64,000 bases of DNA from Chloroflexota bacterium. GTDB taxonomy: Bacteria; Chloroflexota; Limnocylindria; Limnocylindrales; CSP1-4. The stretch's first letter is position 1. Every line of letters starts with the position of its first letter. The DNA lies in the NCBI GenBank assembly GCA_919901745.1, contig CAKKPP010000003.1, forward strand, positions 45,224 through 109,223, written 5' to 3'. The notes below the pieces were generated by a model, which did no database searches, had not been told where the DNA came from, and saw only the letters and a program-made list of their open reading frames with translations. This document shows positions 58,672-64,000 of this stretch, one piece after another. The translations under genes were made by a program, and so were the position numbers.

Positions 58672-59376
58672 TCAGCGCTCCCGGGCCACCGTGATGGCCG
58701 AGACGCCCAGGGCGCCCGCATCGAGCAACGCGGCGGCGCACCCGGCCAGGGTGGCGCCGGTCGTCACGACATCGTCGACAAGAATGATCCAGGCACGCCT
58801 CAACGTGGCCGCCGCCAGACCGGCCGCGGTCGGATCGGCGGCAAATGCGTCACCAAGATTCCCGAACCGAGCAGTTCGGTCGAGATCGAACTGGGCCACC
58901 GTCGCTCGCGTGCGCACGACCAGGTCGGCTGCCGGCAGGTTGAGCTGGCGCGCGGCTACGGCCGCGATCAGACGCGCCTGATCGTACCCACGGGCTCGCA
59001 CCCGCTCGGCGTCCGCCGGCACCGGCACGAGCACATCCCCGCCGACCCCTGCCGCCCGCCAGCGTCGTGCGACCGCCCCTCCGAACGGCTCTGCGAGACG
59101 CCGCTCGCCCCGGTACTTGAGCGCATGGATCGCGCGACGAACGGCCCCCGAGTACGGGGCGCACCATTCGAGCTGGAGGAGTGGTGCCGGGGCTGGTGAT
59201 GGCAGGCCGATCGGGACACCGGGCGGCCGCGACAGCCTGACGTCGAGGTCGGTCACGCACGAAGCACAGAGCGAGCGGCCCTCCAGCCCGCAGCCGGCGC
59301 AGCTCGCCGGCAGCGCCAGATCGAGCGCCGCCGACGAGAGCCGGGCGATCGTCGCCGTGAGTCGTCGCTCGCGCAT
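58672..59376 (-). CDS. ComF family phosphoribosyltransferase
   Basis: Zn-finger CAGCGLEGRSLCASC; RARGYDQARLIAAVAARQL; VDDVVTTGATLAGCAAAL. Confidence 0.93.
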   Translation of the reverse strand: MRERRLTATIARLSSAALDLALPASCAGCGLEGRSLCASCVTDLDVRLSRPPGVPIGLPSPAPAPLLQLEWCAPYSGAVRRAIHALKYRGERRLAEPFGGAVARRWRAAGVGGDVLVPVPADAERVRARGYDQARLIAAVAARQLNLPAADLVVRTRATVAQFDLDRTARFGNLGDAFAADPTAAGLAAATLRRAWIILVDDVVTTGATLAGCAAALLDAGALGVSAITVARER

Positions 59377-59417
59377 GGGAACGAGGATCGTGGGGGACGC
59401 CGGCCGGCAACACATCC

Positions 59418-59467
59418 GCGCCTTATGCGCGCCGCCCCGAGCGCGCCTTATGCGCGCCGCCCCGAGC
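59418..59467. repeat. Direct tandem repeat, 25 bp x 2
   Basis: gcgccttatgcgcgccgccccgagc twice, upstream of comF. Confidence 0.9.
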
Positions 59468-59489
59468 GCGACCCCGGACACCGAGACAT

Positions 59490-59879
59490 TCAGCTCAGGA
59501 CGATCAGGTCTCCGACTTCCACCCGCGCCGCATCGATGGCACCCACCGGTAACTCCAACACGCCGCGCGCCCCCCGGATGAACGGTACCAACCCGCGCCA
59601 TGGCGGAACGTCGCGGTGGATCGACAACACCGGTCGCACCTCTCTCGGCTCGTCGCTCGAAGCGCCGGGCGCCCCGAGGAACACGACATCAATGGGAAAG
59701 CGCATGAACATCATGTGGATCCCGTTGCTGTCGGGCAGCCACAGGCCGGCCCCTGCGTCGAGTGCGGGCCGGCCCATCAAGCCGAGGAACTTTGCCCATA
59801 ACCCGCCGGCAACCTCGACCCGCGTGGCGACGATCAGGTCGCGGGTGAGATTGCGTGCGACCAGCATCGACTCGGCCAT
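59490..59879 (-). CDS. DUF192 family protein
   Basis: GLWAKFLGLMGRPAL...GIHMMFMRFPIDVVFLG...VLELPVGAIDAARVEVGD. Confidence 0.92.
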   Translation of the reverse strand: MAESMLVARNLTRDLIVATRVEVAGGLWAKFLGLMGRPALDAGAGLWLPDSNGIHMMFMRFPIDVVFLGAPGASSDEPREVRPVLSIHRDVPPWRGLVPFIRGARGVLELPVGAIDAARVEVGDLIVLS

Positions 59880-59930
59880 GGACCTGGGTCCGGCGGACCT
59901 CCTCCCAACCGGCGAGGCCGGTCGGGTCGG

Positions 59931-60854
59931 TCAGGTCGCCAGATTCTGAATGATCAGGATGATGGCGGGGCCGAGGATGACGATGAACAGCGACGGGAAG
60001 ATGCACCCGACCAGCGGGAACAGCATCTTGATCGGTGCTTTCGCCGCCATCTCCTCGGCGCGCTGCCGGCGTTCGATCCGGAGTTGCTCCGACTGGACCT
60101 GGAGCACCTTGGAGATCGACACACCCAGCTGTTCGGCCTGGATGATCGCGCCGATGAAGTTGGTGAGTGGGCCCACGTCCGTCCTGGCCACGATGTCGCG
60201 CAGGGCGTCGCGCCGGGCCTTGCCCACGCGCACCTCGGCAAGCGCCCGCCGGAACTCTTCGGTGAGTGGGCCCTTGAGCTTCTCGACGACCTTGCCCAGG
60301 GCGGCGTCGAAGCCAAGGCCGGCGCGCACGGAAATGGTCAGCAGGTCGAGTGCGTCGGGGATCTGGAGCAGGATCAGCTTCTTGCGCTTCTTGATCCGGC
60401 CTCCCAGCCAGAACTCCGGCGCGGTATAGCCGAACATCAGGCCGATCGGGATGAAGATGATCCCCGCGATCAGGTTGCCGCCGAAGATACCGAACAGGAC
60501 GAAGAAACCTCCGGCAAATCCCAACGCGGCAATCGCCTTGATGCCCAGCCAGTCGGCGACCCGGATCTCGCCGGGGTTCCCGGCCAGGGCCAGGCGCTTT
60601 TCCGTGCGGTCCGAGAACGATGTGCTCGTGACACGTGAGACCGTTCCGGAGAGGCGGGCCGCAAGTGGGCGCAGCGTCCGCTCGAGGAACGGCTGCTGGA
60701 GCTCGAGTTCCTCGAGGTTCTTGGCCTGCATGGTCCCCAGCTGGGTCAGGCGTGCCTGCACCGGGTCGATCGGGGCGTTGCCGGCAAGTCCGAGGAAGAT
60801 CAACAGGATGGCCACGGCGGCCGCTCCCGCGATGATGAACGGAAGGATCTCCAT
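59931..60854 (-). CDS. tadC: Tad pilus inner-membrane protein TadC (type II secretion F family)
   Basis: PDALDLLTISVRAGLGFDAALGKVVEKLKGPLTEEFRRALAEVRVGKARRDALRDI. Confidence 0.92.
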   Translation of the reverse strand: MEILPFIIAGAAAVAILLIFLGLAGNAPIDPVQARLTQLGTMQAKNLEELELQQPFLERTLRPLAARLSGTVSRVTSTSFSDRTEKRLALAGNPGEIRVADWLGIKAIAALGFAGGFFVLFGIFGGNLIAGIIFIPIGLMFGYTAPEFWLGGRIKKRKKLILLQIPDALDLLTISVRAGLGFDAALGKVVEKLKGPLTEEFRRALAEVRVGKARRDALRDIVARTDVGPLTNFIGAIIQAEQLGVSISKVLQVQSEQLRIERRQRAEEMAAKAPIKMLFPLVGCIFPSLFIVILGPAIILIIQNLAT

Positions 60855-60858
60855 CTCG

Positions 60859-61875
60859 CTAGACCTCGATATCCACGATCTTGCGGATGAACATGAAGCC
60901 GATGACCATCATCACGGCTCCGAAGCCCAGGATGATCACGCCGGCCGGCAGGCCGCCAATCCCGGGTGGGCTGACAAACATCGGATCGAAGAACGTCGGC
61001 GCCGCCAGGTAGATGAAGCCGGCCAGGGCGAACGGAAGGCCGCCGACCACGTACCCGGACAATCGCTGCTGGGCCGTCAGGGTGCGAATCTCGCCCTTGA
61101 TCCGGACACGCTCACGGATCGTGTAGGCAATGGAGTCGAGGATCTCGGCGAGGTTGCCGCCGACGGTGTGCTGGATCGCAATGGCCGTGGCCATCAGTTC
61201 GAGGTCATCGGACTTGACCCGCCGGACCATGTTCTCCAGGGCTTGCTCGAATGGCAGACCGAGGTTGACCTCTCGAATGACCCGCCCGAACTCCGTTGAG
61301 ATTGGCGGCCGGGACTCTCGAACCACGAGTTCGATGGCCTGAAGGAACGACGAGCCGGCGCGGAGGGCGTTGGCGATCAGGGTGATCGTATCCGGGAGCT
61401 GCTTGTTGAAGGCTCCCAACCGGCCGCTCTTGCGGCGGCCGAGCCAGATCCGCGGCAGCATGAACCCGATCAACACGCCGCCGAGGACAGCGATCGGCGA
61501 GCCAAATGCCGGGAAGACGATACCGAGCACCAGGAACAGGATCGGCAGCCCGACCGTCGCGCCGGCCCAGATGACGAGGTATTCGCTGACCTTCAGCCTC
61601 AGGTCGGCCCTGGCCAGCTCGCGGGCAAGGTTCGCCCCGAAGTCGCGCTGCTCGACGACCTTGTTCAGGTTCGCGAGGGCCACGCTCTGGGCGATCAGGT
61701 CGCTGATCGGTCCCTGGCCGGTGGCTGCCGGCTTCTCCTTCTCCGTTTTTCCCGACGCATACCGCTCGAGCCGATTGGAGATCCCGGAGCCACCTCCACT
61801 CGTTGCGATCCCGACGGCGATCAGGATGATCGCCAGGGCCGCCACGGCGGCTACGGCGATCGTCAGATCCGGCAC
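60859..61875 (-). CDS. tadB: Tad pilus inner-membrane protein TadB (type II secretion F family)
   Basis: LPDTITLIANALRAGSSFLQAIELVVRESRPPISTEFGRVIREVNLGLPFEQALENM. Confidence 0.92.
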   Translation of the reverse strand: MPDLTIAVAAVAALAIILIAVGIATSGGGSGISNRLERYASGKTEKEKPAATGQGPISDLIAQSVALANLNKVVEQRDFGANLARELARADLRLKVSEYLVIWAGATVGLPILFLVLGIVFPAFGSPIAVLGGVLIGFMLPRIWLGRRKSGRLGAFNKQLPDTITLIANALRAGSSFLQAIELVVRESRPPISTEFGRVIREVNLGLPFEQALENMVRRVKSDDLELMATAIAIQHTVGGNLAEILDSIAYTIRERVRIKGEIRTLTAQQRLSGYVVGGLPFALAGFIYLAAPTFFDPMFVSPPGIGGLPAGVIILGFGAVMMVIGFMFIRKIVDIEV

Positions 61876-61887
61876 GTACCCGCCTCC

Positions 61888-63303
61888 CTAGAACGCCGCG
61901 CCGAAGATGCCCGGAGGTAGATGGATGCCCATCACCTCGAACTTCTCGACGAACTTCGGCCGAATCCCGGTCGGCTTGAGCCGGCCCTGGATCTTGCCCT
62001 CGACGACGCCCGTCTGCTCGAAGACGAAGACGTCCTGCATGACGATGATGTCGCCCTCCATCCCCTGGACCTCGGTGATGTTGACGATCCGTCGGGTGCC
62101 GTCCTTGAGGCGACTCTGCTGGACGATCAGGTCGACGGCCGCCGCCACCTGCTCGCGGATGGCGCGCACCGGCAAATCCACGCCGGCCATCAGGACCATC
62201 GTCTCGAGGCGAGACAGCATGTCGCGCGGACTGTTGGCGTGGCCGGTCGACATCGAGCCGTCATGGCCCGTGTTCATGGCCTGGAGCATGTCCAGCGCCT
62301 CGCCCGATCGACACTCTCCGACGATGATCCGGTCGGGGCGCATGCGCAGGGAGTTGCGCACGAGCTCGCGGATCGGAATCGCACCCTTGCCCTCGATGTT
62401 CGGCGGGCGGGACTCGAGCGTGACGACGTGCTCCTGCCGAAGCTGGAGCTCCGCGGCGTCCTCGATGGTCACGATCCGCTCGTCGTTCGGGATGAACGAC
62501 GACAGCACGTTGAGGGTGGTCGTCTTGCCCGAACCGGTGCCGCCCGAGACGAACAGGTTCAAACGCGCCTCGACACAGGCGCGCAGGAAGTCGAACATGT
62601 CCGGGGTGGCCGTTCCGAACCGGATGAGGTCGTCGACCGTGAAGGGCGAGGCCGAGAACTTCCGGATCGTGATCACGGGGCCGACCAGCGACAGCGGCGG
62701 GATGATCGCGTTCACGCGCGAGCCATCGGTGAGGCGGGCATCGACCATCGGCGACGATTCATCGACACGTCGACCGATCGGGGCGATGATCCGATCGATG
62801 ATCCGCATGACGTGATCGTCGTTCTGGAAGACGACGTTGGTCAGCTCGAGCTTGCCCGACCGCTCGATGTAGACCTGGCGCGGTCCGTTGACCATGACTT
62901 CGGTGATGGACTCGTCCCGAAGCAGCGGCTCCAGGGGCCCGAGGCCGATGATCTCGTCGGTGATCTGCTCCAGCATCCGGACCCGCTCGGCGCGCGTCAG
63001 GGCGAGGCCTTCCTCGTCGATGACCTTGCCGAAGATCTCCTCGATCTGGCGCCGGACCTCGACCTGGTTGGACAGGTCAAGCTTGGGATCGAGGTCCTGG
63101 ATGACCCGGCTCTGGATCCGGAACTTGACGTCCCTGAACGACTCGCGAACCGGAGCCGATGTCATCAGCCGCGGCGAGCCCGACTGTCCGCCTGCGGGAG
63201 GCGTGGGGCCGCCCGGTCCCGCGGGTGCCGGCGCGGAGGGCACGTTCGAGCCCGCCGGTCCGGCCCCCGGCCGCGCGCTCTCGATCCGCTTCAGAAGAGA
63301 CAT
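61888..63303 (-). CDS. tadA: Tad pilus ATPase TadA/CpaF
   Basis: FVSGGTGSGKTTTLNVLSSFIPNDERIVTIEDAAELQL; RPDRIIVGECRSGEALDMLQAMNTGHDGSMSTGHANSPRD. Confidence 0.96.
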   Translation of the reverse strand: MSLLKRIESARPGAGPAGSNVPSAPAPAGPGGPTPPAGGQSGSPRLMTSAPVRESFRDVKFRIQSRVIQDLDPKLDLSNQVEVRRQIEEIFGKVIDEEGLALTRAERVRMLEQITDEIIGLGPLEPLLRDESITEVMVNGPRQVYIERSGKLELTNVVFQNDDHVMRIIDRIIAPIGRRVDESSPMVDARLTDGSRVNAIIPPLSLVGPVITIRKFSASPFTVDDLIRFGTATPDMFDFLRACVEARLNLFVSGGTGSGKTTTLNVLSSFIPNDERIVTIEDAAELQLRQEHVVTLESRPPNIEGKGAIPIRELVRNSLRMRPDRIIVGECRSGEALDMLQAMNTGHDGSMSTGHANSPRDMLSRLETMVLMAGVDLPVRAIREQVAAAVDLIVQQSRLKDGTRRIVNITEVQGMEGDIIVMQDVFVFEQTGVVEGKIQGRLKPTGIRPKFVEKFEVMGIHLPPGIFGAAF

Positions 63304-63347
63304 CGCCTACTCCCCTTCGCCCCGAGGGGCCGTTATGGACACCGTGG

Positions 63348-64000
63348 TCACCGCCACGCGAACAGGGATTTGCGGTTGGCCGCCTTGCGGCCGTCCTCCG
63401 CCGGTTTGACCTGGGCATCGCCGACGATCGCGGTCGCCAGGCGCAGGATGTCCTGGGACACCTGCGCATCCTTGTTGCTCAGATAGAAGGGTACGCCCCG
63501 GTTCAGCGCATACACAACGCTGCGGCCGTCGCTGACGATCGTATGGTCGATCTTGCGCCCGATCGAGTGCTCGACATCGGCCACGCGGATGCCCAGGGTA
63601 GAGTCGGCGCGGTTGAGAACGAGCCTGACTTTGTCGCTGCCGTAGCCGAGTTGCTCGGCGACCTCCAGGAACAGGCGCATGTTCTTGATGCTCGTGATCT
63701 CGAGGCTGAGGATCGTCAGGATCAGGTCGGCACTGTCGAGGATCGCCAGGGTGGTGTCGTTGAAGCTGGACGAGCAGTCGACGATCACCAGCTCATGGGA
63801 CATGCTCAGCGCCTCGATGGCGCGCTTCACGCCAGCGGGGCTGACCAGTTCGGCCATCTCCGGCGACGGCGGGGCGAGCAGGACCCGGATACCCGACGAG
63901 TGGTTGATCACGAAGGTCTCGATCGAATCGGCCTCGCCGTTCTCGAGCTCAGGGGCGAGATCGGCGATCGACTTGTTCTTGGGGTTCAGGTTCAGAAGCA
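63348..64000 (-). CDS. CpaE/TadZ-like pilus assembly ATPase, 5' end beyond the window
   Basis: Frame open to 64000 (LLNLNPKNKSIADLAPELENGEADSIETFVINHSSGIRVLLAPPSPEMAELV); LVIVDCSSSFNDTTLAILDSADLILTILSLEITSIKNMRLFLEV. Confidence 0.88.
   Translation of the reverse strand, partial: LLNLNPKNKSIADLAPELENGEADSIETFVINHSSGIRVLLAPPSPEMAELVSPAGVKRAIEALSMSHELVIVDCSSSFNDTTLAILDSADLILTILSLEITSIKNMRLFLEVAEQLGYGSDKVRLVLNRADSTLGIRVADVEHSIGRKIDHTIVSDGRSVVYALNRGVPFYLSNKDAQVSQDILRLATAIVGDAQVKPAEDGRKAANRKSLFAWR

Noticed and set aside
61921-63486. 521-aa plus-strand ORF opposite tadA
   Set aside because: Antisense shadow ORF.

Overview
The window is a high-GC bacterial chromosome segment made almost entirely of housekeeping genes. 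The lineage is probably Chloroflexota, inferred only from gene content and order. No rRNA, tRNA, CRISPR array or intact mobile element was recognised. Leftward (minus) genes at 0.2-20.2 kb: smpB, ctpA-type S41 protease, ftsX, ftsE, tandem-GNAT protein, prfB, a small Cys-rich protein, YdcF-like protein, secA, prs, gyrA, AlkD-like protein, thioesterase, gyrB, parB, parA. Two near-perfect parS sites follow at 20.38 and 20.48 kb. Rightward genes then run to about 55 kb with one minus-strand block at 27.6-33 kb: mreD, mrdA, rodA, CBS protein, two tandem SLC13/ArsB-NhaD-like transporters, rplU, rpmA, rpmE, DUF1385, prfA, prmC, tsaC, glyA, wecA-like, atpZBEFHAGDC, murA, mreB. The right end is again minus: GT39, nfo, hpf, comF, DUF192 and a Tad pilus locus cut by the window edge. 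Main items for follow-up: (1) a self-contained micro-gene at 786-890 with promoter, perfect Shine-Dalgarno and a 15-codon ORF, followed by a hairpin; (2) a 74-aa protein with two CX3CX2C motifs abutting prfB; (3) prfB itself, split by a CTT-TGA programmed +1 frameshift; (4) duplicated transporters sharing a 299-bp 100% identical tract, next to a CBS protein; (5) parS modules at a gene-polarity switch; (6) several candidate leaderless transcripts; (7) Val at the GyrA quinolone-resistance position. All calls come from reading the sequence and the supplied ORFs. No database search was run.
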